This document shows positions 25,824 to 34,015 of a stretch of DNA of 64,000 nucleotides, piece after piece (positions within the stretch are counted from its first letter, which is position 1; each line of letters begins with the position of its first letter). Made by a program: the position numbers and the translations under genes. The notes under the pieces are model-generated. The model saw only the letters and a program-made list of their open reading frames with translations, ran no database searches and was not told the origin of the DNA. The stretch is from assembly GCA_017651265.1 (NCBI GenBank), contig JAGCDO010000059.1, positions 1 through 64,000 on the forward strand, given 5' to 3'. The DNA comes from Prevotella sp. GTDB taxonomy: Bacteria > Bacteroidota > Bacteroidia > Bacteroidales > Bacteroidaceae.

Positions 25824-26922
25824 AAACATTAAAGCGGAAGTGCATGATGTCACCGTCTTGAACGACGTAATCCTTACCTTCGATGCCCATCTTACCGGCC
25901 TCGCGGACTGCAGCTTCTGAGCCATACTGGATATAGTCGTCGTACTTGATCACCTCTGCACGGATAAAGCCTTTCTCGAAGTCGGTATGGATCACACCGG
26001 CACACTGCGGAGCCTTCCAGCCTTTCTTGTAGGTCCAGGCCTTTACTTCCATCTCACCGGCAGTGATGAAGGTTTCGAGGTTGAGTAGGGCATAGGCCTT
26101 CTTGATCAGGCGGTTCACACCACTCTCCTCCAAGCCAAGCTCTTCGAGGAACATCTGCTTGTCTTCATAGCTCTCGAGCTCAGCAATATCCTCTTCGGTC
26201 TTGGCGGCAATAATCATGGCCTCTGCACCTTCTTCCTTGGCCAGTGCCTCTACCTTCTTGGTGAAGTCGTTACCGCTCTTAGCCTCTGCCTCACTGACAT
26301 TGCATACATACAGCACAGGCTTGGCAGTGAGCAGGAAGAGGTTCTTGGCGCAGTCTTGCTCATCCTTGGTGTCGAACTCCACGATGCGGGCATTCTTTCC
26401 CTGCTCCAGCACATCTTTGTATGCTTTCAATACCGTTACTTCTATCTTCGCATCCTTATTACCTGCGGCGGCAGCCTTCTCGGTCTTGGCCAATCGGCTC
26501 TCAATGGTTTCGAGGTCTTTCAATTGCAATTCTGTATCAATGATTTCCTTGTCGCGGATGGGATCGATAGTACCATCCACATGGGTGATATTATCATCCT
26601 CGAAACAACGCAGTACATGGATAATCGCATCGGTCTCACGGATGTTTCCCAGGAACTTGTTTCCCAGTCCTTCGCCCTTGGAAGCGCCTTTTACCAAGCC
26701 TGCTATATCTACAATCTCGCAGGTGGCAGGAACGATGCGTCCCGGATGAACCAGTTCTGCCAGTTTGGTGAGTCGTTCATCAGGAACGGTAATGACACCC
26801 ACATTGGGTTCGATTGTACAGAAAGGGAAATTGGCTGCCTGTGCCTTGGCACTGCTCAGACAGTTGAACAAAGTGGATTTACCCACATTGGGTAATCCTA
26901 CAATACCACATTTTAATGCCAT
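25822..26922 (-). CDS. ychF: Redox-regulated ATPase/GTPase YchF
   Basis: 366 aa, the family length. Obg-type G domain: GLPNVGKSTLFN near 8-19 (P-loop), VDIAGLVKGASKGEGLGN near 71-88 (G3) and YVCNVSEAEA near 205 (variant G4, as in ATP-preferring YchF). A coiled-coil insertion spans about 130-170, and the C-terminal TGS-like domain ends GKDYVVQDGDIMHFRFNV. It binds ribosomes and is involved in stress/oxidative regulation of translation. Promoter at 26952-26959; lgt follows. Confidence 0.96.
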   Translation of the reverse strand: MALKCGIVGLPNVGKSTLFNCLSSAKAQAANFPFCTIEPNVGVITVPDERLTKLAELVHPGRIVPATCEIVDIAGLVKGASKGEGLGNKFLGNIRETDAIIHVLRCFEDDNITHVDGTIDPIRDKEIIDTELQLKDLETIESRLAKTEKAAAAGNKDAKIEVTVLKAYKDVLEQGKNARIVEFDTKDEQDCAKNLFLLTAKPVLYVCNVSEAEAKSGNDFTKKVEALAKEEGAEAMIIAAKTEEDIAELESYEDKQMFLEELGLEESGVNRLIKKAYALLNLETFITAGEMEVKAWTYKKGWKAPQCAGVIHTDFEKGFIRAEVIKYDDYIQYGSEAAVREAGKMGIEGKDYVVQDGDIMHFRFNV

Positions 26923-26951
26923 GTTCTTTTATAAACGTTTATATTTGTGTG

Positions 26952-26988
26952 CAAAGGTACACATTTTCGTTGATTTTTAGTACTTTTG
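26952..26988. promoter_or_regulatory. Divergent promoter pair for ychF (minus) and pgeF (plus)
   Basis: CAAAGGTA 26952-26959 is TACCTTTG on the minus strand, 30 nt before the ychF ATG. TACTTTTG 26981-26988 is the plus-strand -7 box, 17 nt before the pgeF ATG at 27006. The two -7 boxes are only 22 bp apart, so the polymerases must share or compete for this DNA. Confidence 0.7.
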
Positions 26989-27005
26989 CAAGTAAAAATC
27001 AGAAT

Positions 27006-27839
27006 ATGGTACAACCGGAACTGCATTTCTATCCTCTTGATGAGCATGTAACAGCCTTCAGTACGACAAGACATGGCGGTTACAGCGAAGGTAACTATGG
27101 TGCGTTCAACATCAATCGTTATTGTGGTGACAGTGAGGAGGCGATTTGTAAAAACCGCGACTTACTGTGCCGACTGTTGGGGATAGATGACTGCCACCTG
27201 ATGATGCCACATCAGGTACATCAGACCGAAATGGTGACTATCGACCAAGACTTCCTGGGACTTTCTTTTGAAGAGCAGAAGGAACGCCTTGAGGGTGTTG
27301 ATGCGCTGATGACGGATGTGAAGGGGATATGCATCGGTGTCTCTACCGCAGATTGTATTCCCGTGCTCTTATATGATAAGGTGCACCATTGCGCTTGCGC
27401 CATTCATGCAGGGTGGAGAGGAACGGTAAAACGCATCGTGGAAAAGGCGGTAGGGGAGATGATGGCCGTTTATGACTCGCATCCTGCAGATATCGTGGCC
27501 CAGATAGGACCAGGCATTCATTTGGACAGTTTCGAGGTGGGTGACGAGGTCTATGAGGCCTTTGAAAAAGAAGGCTTCAATATGGAGTCTATCTCTAAAA
27601 GGTATCCGATAAACGACAGCGGTAGCAAATTATTCACTATTCTCTATTCACATTTACCTTCTAAATGGCACATCGACTTACCCGCCTGCAACCGTCAGCA
27701 GCTGATCTCTTCAGGCATTCCTTCCAGTCAGATAGCCGTCTCTGATGATTGTACCTTCCAACAGTACGAAACCTTTTTCTCTGCCCGTCGTCTGGGCATC
27801 AATTCGGGTCGTGTGTTCACAGGAATCTTACTTCGCTAA
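27006..27839 (+). CDS. pgeF: Peptidoglycan editing factor / purine nucleoside phosphorylase-like (YfiH family)
   Basis: 277 aa from ATG 27006; the open frame extends 30 codons upstream but crosses the promoter. Family motifs: FSTTRHGGYSEGNYGAFNIN near 18-37, MPHQVHQTEMV near 66, GVSTADCIPVLLYD near 112 with a metal Cys, HAGWRGTVKRIV near 135, and IGPGIHLDSFEVGDEV near 170. Family members are Cu/Zn proteins with purine nucleoside phosphorylase, adenosine deaminase and laccase-like activity (LACC1 relatives). Its 3' end overlaps convergent bcp by 12 bp. Confidence 0.92.
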   Translation: MVQPELHFYPLDEHVTAFSTTRHGGYSEGNYGAFNINRYCGDSEEAICKNRDLLCRLLGIDDCHLMMPHQVHQTEMVTIDQDFLGLSFEEQKERLEGVDALMTDVKGICIGVSTADCIPVLLYDKVHHCACAIHAGWRGTVKRIVEKAVGEMMAVYDSHPADIVAQIGPGIHLDSFEVGDEVYEAFEKEGFNMESISKRYPINDSGSKLFTILYSHLPSKWHIDLPACNRQQLISSGIPSSQIAVSDDCTFQQYETFFSARRLGINSGRVFTGILLR

Positions 27840-28280
27840 GATCTGTTCGGCATGCTCTTTGGTCTTTACTTGTTTACCAGCGAAGATCTGCTCGATAATA
27901 CCCTCCTCGTTGATGATAAAAGTGGTGCGGATAGTACCCATCGTCTTCTTACCGTACATGGTCTTTTCGCCCCAGGCACCCATCGCTTCCATCAGCGTTT
28001 TATCCACATCGGCAATCAATGGGAAGGGTAGTTCGTGCTTCTCCTTGAACTTTACATGCGAGGCTGCAGAGTCCTTACTCACACCCACCACTTCGTAACC
28101 GGCTCCTTGCAGTTCACCATAATGGTCACGCAGACTGCAGGCTTCGGCCGTACAGCCGCTGGTGTTGTCTTTGGGGTAGAAGTAGAGAACTAACTTACGA
28201 CCCTTGTAGTCACTCAGACGAATGTCGCGTCCTTGCTCATCCTTGCCCAAAATCTCGGGCGCTTTGTCTCCAATATTCAT
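27828..28280 (-). CDS. bcp: Thioredoxin-dependent peroxiredoxin (BCP/PrxQ)
   Basis: 150 aa. The peroxidatic Cys lies in YFYPKDNTSGCTAEACSLRD (about residue 39), with a second Cys five residues later as in resolving-Cys PrxQ members; GVSKDSAASHVKFKEKHELPFPLI follows. It reduces hydrogen and organic peroxides using thioredoxin. It follows polA by 39 bp on the same strand and may be co-transcribed. Confidence 0.96.
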   Translation of the reverse strand: MNIGDKAPEILGKDEQGRDIRLSDYKGRKLVLYFYPKDNTSGCTAEACSLRDHYGELQGAGYEVVGVSKDSAASHVKFKEKHELPFPLIADVDKTLMEAMGAWGEKTMYGKKTMGTIRTTFIINEEGIIEQIFAGKQVKTKEHAEQILAK

Positions 28281-28319
28281 AATGATTCGATTATTGACTG
28301 TTGTTTAATGATGCATGAA

Positions 28320-31085
28320 TTAGTGGGCCTCGAGCCAGTTCTGACCGAAGCCTGAATCAGCTACGAGAGGTACACTGAGGGGGAAGGCGTTCTGCATCTC
28401 TTCGATGACGATGCGCTCCACGATCTCTTTCTCCTCGGGATAGACGCTGAAGTTGAGTTCGTCGTGTACCTGAAGAATCATCTTTGAGCGAATACCCTCG
28501 GCTTTGAAACGGTTGAAGATGCGGATCATGGCCACCTTGATGATATCTGCTGCGCTACCTTGGATGGGGGCATTGATGGCGTTGCGCTCAGCGAAGTTGC
28601 GGACCGTAGCGTTGTGGGAGTTGATGTCGGGTAGGTAACGACGGCGGTGGAACACTGTCTCAGCATAGCCTTTCTCGCGGGCTTTCTGCTTCGACGCTTC
28701 CATGTATTGGTGTACTTGCGGGAAGGTCTGGAAGAAACCATCGATGAGTTGTTTGGCTTCATCGCGGGAGATATCCAGTCGTTCAGCGAGTCCGAAGACG
28801 GTGATACCATAGATGATACCGAAATTGGCGCGTTTCGACTTGGTTCGCTCATCGCGGCTCACGTCGTTAATCTCCTTTTTATAGATGGTGGCAGCGGTGG
28901 CTGCATGCAAATCCTTGCCTTCGCGGAACACATTCATCATGTTCTCGTCTTGGGAAAGATGGGCCATCACTCGCAATTCTATCTGACTGTAGTCGGCTGA
29001 AAAAAACAGACAACCTGGTTCAGGGATGAAAGCCTTGCGGATCTCTTTCCCATCCTCGCCACGTATCGGGATATTCTGCAGGTTGGGATCACTCGAAGAG
29101 AGTCGGCCCGTGGCCGTGATGGTCTGGTTAAACGAAGTATGGATATGACCTGTTCGTGGATTGATCAGTTTGGGTAAGGCATCGATATAGGTGCCGAGCA
29201 GTTTCTTTAATCCTCTGTGGTTGAGGATGTCTTCTACAATCTCACTCTTGTGCTTCAACTGCATGAGTACTTCCTCATTGGTGACAAACTGACCTGTCTT
29301 GGTTTTCTTAGGCTTGTCAATAATCTTCATCTTACCAAAGAGGATATCACCTACTTGTTTGGGCGAGGCGATATTGAATTGTTCACCGGCCAACTCATAG
29401 ATTCGTTGCTCGAGTTCCTGCATCCTATTGGTGAAAATCTTTGATGTTTCATTCAGTGAATCGGTGTCAATGCATACACCGTTCATTTCCATTTCCGCCA
29501 AGACAGGTACTAAAGGCATCTCGATGTCATAGAACAGATGTTCCACACCCGACTCTTTGAGTTTCGGTTCCAAAACGTTCTTCAGCTTCAATGTCACATC
29601 CGCATCCTCACAAGCATACTCATAGACAAGGGTAGGGGGGAGGTCGCGCATGGATTTCTGGTTCTTTCCCTTGGGTCCGATCAACTCATCAATATGAATG
29701 GTTTTGTAGTTGAGCAGTGTCTCGGCCATGTAATCCATGTTGTGTCTGAGTTCGGGTTGGATGAGATAGTGGGCAATCATCGTATCCCATAACTCTCCCT
29801 TCAGTTCGACTCCATAGTTGCGTAGTACTTCAAGATCGTATTTAATGTTCTGTCCAATTTTTAAGATCTTGGGGTTTTCATACAGCGGTTTGAAGATATT
29901 AACATATTTTTCGGCTTCTTGACGATTAGAAGGAATGGCGACATAAAACGCTTCATTTTCCTTCACAGCGAAGCTTAATCCCACCAATTCGGCATCAATC
30001 GGGTTCGTTGAAGTGGTTTCTGTATCTAAAACGAGAATTTCATTTGTCCGTAAAAAGTCACATAAATCCTGCGCATCCTTCTCATTCTCAACCAATTTGT
30101 AATTATGATTAACATCTTTTAATGAAAAAAACTGGGGGTTTTCATGACTTTCCGTACTGGTGGGGGCGAAAAAGCCAAACAGATCGGGTTGAGATTCGAC
30201 CTTTGCAGGTGCCTTTTGTGGTTTGTTGAGGAACTTGTCGGCCAGTGTCCGAAATTCCAGTTCGGTGAATATTTGTCGCAATGACTTCTCATCAGGTTCC
30301 ATCACCTTCAATTCATCCATGTTCAGTTCGATGGGTACATCGGTCCGAATAGTGGCGAGGAACTTCGACATCTTGATATCGTCTACTGCAGCTTCGATCT
30401 TCTCACGTAGCTTACCTTTTACTTGTTCTGTATTGTTCAACAGGTTTTCTACCGTTCCAAACTCATTGATTAGTTTCACAGCCGTTTTTTCTCCAACACC
30501 AGGACAGCCAGGGAAATTATCGGCTGAGTCGCCCATCAATGCCAGCAAATCAATGACATGAAGTGGAGTAGGGATACCATATTTATTACAAACACCCATT
30601 TCATCGAGCGTTTCATAACCACCACCATGACGTGGTCGATAGATGAAGACATTCTTTTTTACCAACTGTCCATAGTCCTTATCTGGTGTTAGCATATAGG
30701 TAGAAACGCCGGTTTCACCGCTCTTGGTGGCCAATGTGCCGATAACATCATCTGCCTCAAAGCCATCTACCTGTAGTACAGGTATTCGCATAGCGGCAAG
30801 AATCTCCTTGATGATGGGCACTGAGGCGCGAATATCCTCTGGTGTTTCTTCACGCTGGGCCTTGTAAGCCGGAAAAGCTTCTGTGCGGAAGGTAGGACCG
30901 TGGGGATCAAAAGCCACACCCAGATGAGTTGGCTTTTCCTTTTCAAGAACTTCATGAAGTGTGTTGCAGAATCCCATAATGGCCGATGTGTTCAGTCCTT
31001 TGGAATTGATGCGAGGGTTCTTCATGAATGCGTAATAGGCGCGGTAAATGAGTGCGTAAGCGTCTAAAAGAAACAATTTATCCAT
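28320..31085 (-). CDS. polA: DNA polymerase I
   Basis: 921 aa with all three domains. The 5'-3' nuclease domain is at about 1-290 (LFLLDAYALIYRAYYAF, VDGFEADDVIGTLA, LMGDSADNFPGCPGVGEKTA). The 3'-5' exonuclease has an intact acidic motif VLDTETTSTNP near 345. The polymerase domain has FFSADYSQIELRVMAHL near 690, KRANFGIIYGITVFGLA near 745 and ILQVHDELNFSV near 880. It fills gaps and removes primers. Its -7 box TAATTTTG lies at 31105-31112 on the minus strand. It heads a transcript that probably includes bcp. Confidence 0.97.
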   Translation of the reverse strand: MDKLFLLDAYALIYRAYYAFMKNPRINSKGLNTSAIMGFCNTLHEVLEKEKPTHLGVAFDPHGPTFRTEAFPAYKAQREETPEDIRASVPIIKEILAAMRIPVLQVDGFEADDVIGTLATKSGETGVSTYMLTPDKDYGQLVKKNVFIYRPRHGGGYETLDEMGVCNKYGIPTPLHVIDLLALMGDSADNFPGCPGVGEKTAVKLINEFGTVENLLNNTEQVKGKLREKIEAAVDDIKMSKFLATIRTDVPIELNMDELKVMEPDEKSLRQIFTELEFRTLADKFLNKPQKAPAKVESQPDLFGFFAPTSTESHENPQFFSLKDVNHNYKLVENEKDAQDLCDFLRTNEILVLDTETTSTNPIDAELVGLSFAVKENEAFYVAIPSNRQEAEKYVNIFKPLYENPKILKIGQNIKYDLEVLRNYGVELKGELWDTMIAHYLIQPELRHNMDYMAETLLNYKTIHIDELIGPKGKNQKSMRDLPPTLVYEYACEDADVTLKLKNVLEPKLKESGVEHLFYDIEMPLVPVLAEMEMNGVCIDTDSLNETSKIFTNRMQELEQRIYELAGEQFNIASPKQVGDILFGKMKIIDKPKKTKTGQFVTNEEVLMQLKHKSEIVEDILNHRGLKKLLGTYIDALPKLINPRTGHIHTSFNQTITATGRLSSSDPNLQNIPIRGEDGKEIRKAFIPEPGCLFFSADYSQIELRVMAHLSQDENMMNVFREGKDLHAATAATIYKKEINDVSRDERTKSKRANFGIIYGITVFGLAERLDISRDEAKQLIDGFFQTFPQVHQYMEASKQKAREKGYAETVFHRRRYLPDINSHNATVRNFAERNAINAPIQGSAADIIKVAMIRIFNRFKAEGIRSKMILQVHDELNFSVYPEEKEIVERIVIEEMQNAFPLSVPLVADSGFGQNWLEAH

Positions 31086-31104
31086 AAATAATCTAATTTT
31101 CGCT

Positions 31105-31153
31105 CAAAATTACAAATTCTTTTTCATTAATCCGAAGAAATTACTTAATTTTG
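31105..31153. promoter_or_regulatory. Divergent promoter pair for polA (minus) and polyprenyl synthase (plus)
   Basis: CAAAATTA 31105-31112 reads TAATTTTG on the minus strand, 20 nt before the polA ATG. TAATTTTG 31146-31153 faces right, 18 nt before ATG 31171. Both have short leaders. Confidence 0.65.
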
Positions 31154-31170
31154 CATGAAATTTCTATGAC

Positions 31171-32145
31171 ATGGATAATCAATTGGTCATAACAGCACCT
31201 ATTCAGACGGAATTGAACGACTTCATTGAGATGTTCAATCAGGCCCTGACACATCCTGACGGCTTACTGGGTCAGGCTTTGTCGCATATCCGGAATAGGG
31301 GTGGGAAGCGCATGCGTCCCATACTTGTTTTGCTCATGGCCAAGAACTTCGGGCAGGTTAACGAAGCAACGCTACATTCTGCCGTAGGACTGGAATTACT
31401 TCATACGGCAAGTTTGGTGCATGATGACGTGGTGGATGAAGCGCAAGAACGCCGTGGTCAGCAGTCCGTGAACGCCTGTTATGATAATAAGGTGGCCGTG
31501 CTTGTTGGCGATTATGTTCTTTCTACTGCACTTTTTCATGTCAGTATGACCCATCAGGAAGCCATCTTCCGTCAGATTGCAGTACTGGGTAGGGCGCTTG
31601 CTAACGGTGAGATTCTTCAGCTTACAAACACCGATGAAAACGGTCTTTCTGAAGAGAAATACTTCCAAGTCATTGAGAATAAGACAGGCGCTTTGTTCGA
31701 GTCGTGCTGTATCATCGGTGCTCTTTCAGCTGGCCTGACCATGAATGATATTCAGGAGGTTAAACGATTTGGCAGTATTATCGGTACCATCTTCCAGATT
31801 CGTGATGATATCTTTGATTATTATGACTCCAAAGAGATAGGTAAACCTACTGGCAATGATATGGCTGAAGGTAAGCTCACGCTTCCTGTTCTATATGCAT
31901 TGAACCATACCGATGATGCTGCTATGCAATCATTGGCCAAGAAGGTAAAGAGTGGAACGGTAACTCCCGATGAAATTGGCACTTTAGTATCCTTCACTAA
32001 AGCGCATGGAGGTATTGAATATGCGGTGCAAAAGATGGACGAACTCGCCGCAGAAGGTCTTGAGTTTATCCGTAAAAGCGTCAAGCCGGAGTTGCAAGAC
32101 GCCTTTACGGCCTATCTCGAATATGTTATTCAGCGTAAGAACTAA
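31171..32145 (+). CDS. ispB: Trans-polyprenyl diphosphate synthase (octaprenyl-type)
   Basis: 324 aa. The first aspartate-rich motif is HDDVVDEAQERRGQQSVN near 88, preceded by RNRGGKRMRPILVLL. The second is IFQIRDDIFDYYDS near 210, then GKPTGNDMAEGKLTLPVLYAL. The length and DDxxD motifs fit a long-chain prenyl diphosphate synthase making the side chain of menaquinone, the quinone that frdCAB uses. Chain length cannot be read reliably from sequence. Transcribed alone from its own promoter; a perfect hairpin covers its stop codon. Confidence 0.9.
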   Translation: MDNQLVITAPIQTELNDFIEMFNQALTHPDGLLGQALSHIRNRGGKRMRPILVLLMAKNFGQVNEATLHSAVGLELLHTASLVHDDVVDEAQERRGQQSVNACYDNKVAVLVGDYVLSTALFHVSMTHQEAIFRQIAVLGRALANGEILQLTNTDENGLSEEKYFQVIENKTGALFESCCIIGALSAGLTMNDIQEVKRFGSIIGTIFQIRDDIFDYYDSKEIGKPTGNDMAEGKLTLPVLYALNHTDDAAMQSLAKKVKSGTVTPDEIGTLVSFTKAHGGIEYAVQKMDELAAEGLEFIRKSVKPELQDAFTAYLEYVIQRKN

Positions 32146-32173
32146 GTTTCACGTAAAGTCGAGAAACTTAGTT
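32140..32173. terminator. Hairpin at convergent ispB/deoC ends
   Basis: Perfect 11-bp arms AACTAAGTTTC / GAAACTTAGTT (32140-32150 with 32163-32173) with a 12-nt loop; the left arm includes the ispB stop codon. No T-run on either strand, so termination is uncertain. The stem/loop junction carries TTTCACGTaAA, a broken parS-like string. Confidence 0.5.
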
Positions 32174-32195
32174 CCCACATTATTTCATCTTTGTT

Positions 32196-33119
32196 TTAGA
32201 AGAACTTCACTTCTGTGCCTTCAATTTCTGAAAGTAACAGGTTGGCGAGTCTTGATGTACCAAGACGGAACCATTTGTTGGTAAGCCATTTCTCGCCCAA
32301 CACTTCCTTGACAATCGTGTAGTAGATCATCGCATCCATCACGCTATTGATGCCGCCAGCGGGCTTGAAACCAATCTGAATACCGGTCTCATCATAGTAT
32401 TCCTTAATGGCTTGGCACATCACATAGGCTGCCTCTGGGGTGGCAGAAATCTTCTCCTTACCCGTACTTGTCTTGATATAGTCGGCCCCTGCATACATTG
32501 ACAGAATGGAAGCTTTCTTGATGTTAGAGGCTGTTACAAGACAACCCGTCTCGAGAATTACCTTCATAGCAGCATCGCCACAGGCTTGTTTCATCTCACT
32601 GATATCATCGCACAATGACTCATAGTCACCACTGAGGAATTTTCCTACAGGCATCACGATATCAATCTCTGTAGCACCATCTTTTACAGCCAGCATGGTC
32701 TCAGCTACCTTCACCTCTATCAAAGCTTGTGATGACGGGAAACTACCTGATACACAAGCTATTTCCACTCCGTCAACTTCCAATGTTTCGGAAACAGTCT
32801 TGGCAAAGCAAGGATAGACACAGATGGTTGCTACATGGGGTAGGTCGGTATATTGTTCATCGAACTGGTTCACCCTTTCCGTGAAAGCCATGATGCTTTC
32901 ATCAGAATCGGTGGTCTTTAACGATGTCAGCTCAATGCTTCCAAAGAGGAATTTCTTTACTTCCATCGTGTCGTTTTCTGGTACTCTTTCAGCAATGATC
33001 TTCTTCACGGCTGCTTTCACCTCTTCATCATTGATCTCGAGGTTATACTTACTAAGAGCCTCTTCGTATTTGCTCTTTTGTGGCATCTCAAAATGATGCT
33101 CGTGTTGATGGTCTGCCAT
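32196..33119 (-). CDS. deoC: Deoxyribose-phosphate aldolase
   Basis: 307 aa, longer than the classic about 220-aa DeoC because of an N-terminal extension with a His-rich start (MADHQHEHHFEMPQKSKYEEAL). Core motifs: VATICVYP near 95, EIDIVMPVGKFLSGDY near 150, VILETGCL near 185 and ADYIKTSTGKEKISATPEAA near 210 with the Schiff-base Lys in KTSTGK. It cleaves 2-deoxyribose-5-phosphate to acetaldehyde and glyceraldehyde-3-phosphate. Last gene of mnmG-apt-uvrC-dtd-mazG-deoC. Confidence 0.95.
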   Translation of the reverse strand: MADHQHEHHFEMPQKSKYEEALSKYNLEINDEEVKAAVKKIIAERVPENDTMEVKKFLFGSIELTSLKTTDSDESIMAFTERVNQFDEQYTDLPHVATICVYPCFAKTVSETLEVDGVEIACVSGSFPSSQALIEVKVAETMLAVKDGATEIDIVMPVGKFLSGDYESLCDDISEMKQACGDAAMKVILETGCLVTASNIKKASILSMYAGADYIKTSTGKEKISATPEAAYVMCQAIKEYYDETGIQIGFKPAGGINSVMDAMIYYTIVKEVLGEKWLTNKWFRLGTSRLANLLLSEIEGTEVKFF

Positions 33120-33158
33120 AATTGTTATTCTTTAGTTAGTAATGTAATTATCTGTATA

Positions 33159-33485
33159 TCACGCCTTTAGCTTGGGATTCTCCAAGTGGCGGGTTTTATC
33201 ACGGAAGGTCTTTTTCTGGATAGATTTCTGTAATTCTTCAGTAAGATCTACCCCTGTCTGATTGGCCAGACAGATGAGAACCCAGAGTACGTCGGCCATC
33301 TCCTCTCCAAGGTTGTCTTTCTCTCCTGGTTTGAAGCTTTGGTCACCATATTTGCGTGCCATCACTCGTGCCAATTCGCCAACTTCTTCTGTCAACACAG
33401 TCATGTTGGTCAGTTCTGAGAAATAGCGAACGCCATATTCCTTAATCCAGCGGTCAACCGCCTCTTGCGCCTCCTTAATGGTCAT
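33159..33485 (-). CDS. MazG-like nucleotide pyrophosphohydrolase
   Basis: 108 aa single-domain all-alpha NTP pyrophosphatase: LTEEVGELARVMARK near 32-46 and NLGEEMADVLWVLICLANQTGVDLTEEL near 59-86, giving the metal-binding E-x-x-E...E-x-x-D layout. The substrate nucleotide is not predictable. It lies 22 bp after dtd and 39 bp before deoC on the same strand, so it belongs to the nucleotide-maintenance operon. Confidence 0.92.
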   Translation of the reverse strand: MTIKEAQEAVDRWIKEYGVRYFSELTNMTVLTEEVGELARVMARKYGDQSFKPGEKDNLGEEMADVLWVLICLANQTGVDLTEELQKSIQKKTFRDKTRHLENPKLKA

Positions 33486-33507
33486 ATTTCAACTGAATAG
33501 GTTAATA

Positions 33508-33960
33508 TCACTCTTTGTTTTTAGTGTCCATGCAGATGGTTACCGGACCGTCATTCAGCAGTTCAACCTTCATATCTGCTCCGAATTCGCCTGTACCAAT
33601 AGGCTTTCCAATAGCATCAGAGAGACAGTTGCAGAAGGATTCATAGAGAGGGATGGAATGTTCATGAGAACCTGCTCTGAACCATGAGGGACAGTTTCCT
33701 TTCTTATAGCTTGCAAACAGCGTGAATTGCGAAATCACGAGAATCTCTCCATCGATATCAAGTATTGAGCGATTCATGACATGGTTCTCGTCGTCAAACA
33801 CCCGTAATCCTGCAATCTTATGTACCAGCCAATCTACATCTTCCATGGTATCTTCGTCACAGATGCCTAACAGAATAAGGAATCCGTTCTGGATGGATGA
33901 CTTCACAGCGCCTTCTATGGTAACGCTTGCGCGACTAACTCTCTGTATTACTACTCTCAT
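33508..33960 (-). CDS. dtd: D-aminoacyl-tRNA deacylase
   Basis: 150 aa from ATG 33960 (MRVVIQRVSRASVTIEG), the conserved family start; the frame stays open 44 codons further upstream but that lies across a promoter. Motifs: GILILLGI-type strand (GFLILLGICDEDT), SQFTLFASYKKGNCPSWFRAG near 80-100 (active-site SQFTL) and NDGPVTICMDT near 137. It removes D-amino acids from tRNA and recycles them. A -7 box ends only 4 nt before the ATG, so a leaderless dtd transcript is likely in addition to the operon mRNA. Confidence 0.94.
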   Translation of the reverse strand: MRVVIQRVSRASVTIEGAVKSSIQNGFLILLGICDEDTMEDVDWLVHKIAGLRVFDDENHVMNRSILDIDGEILVISQFTLFASYKKGNCPSWFRAGSHEHSIPLYESFCNCLSDAIGKPIGTGEFGADMKVELLNDGPVTICMDTKNKE

Positions 33961-33964
33961 TCTG

Positions 33965-33972
33965 CAAAGATA
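33965..33972 (-). promoter_or_regulatory. -7 promoter element giving a leaderless dtd transcript
   Basis: CAAAGATA on plus is TATCTTTG on minus, followed by CAGA then ATG. With normal spacing the start site would fall at or beside the A of the ATG. Confidence 0.6.
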
Positions 33973-34015
33973 CGGATTAGTGAGCGAAGTACAAAATATA
34001 TTGCTGTTTTTTTGT

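Noticed and set aside
32147-32158. Third parS site
   Set aside because: GTTTCACGTAAAG lacks one base of the palindrome; it is better explained as part of the hairpin at the ispB stop.
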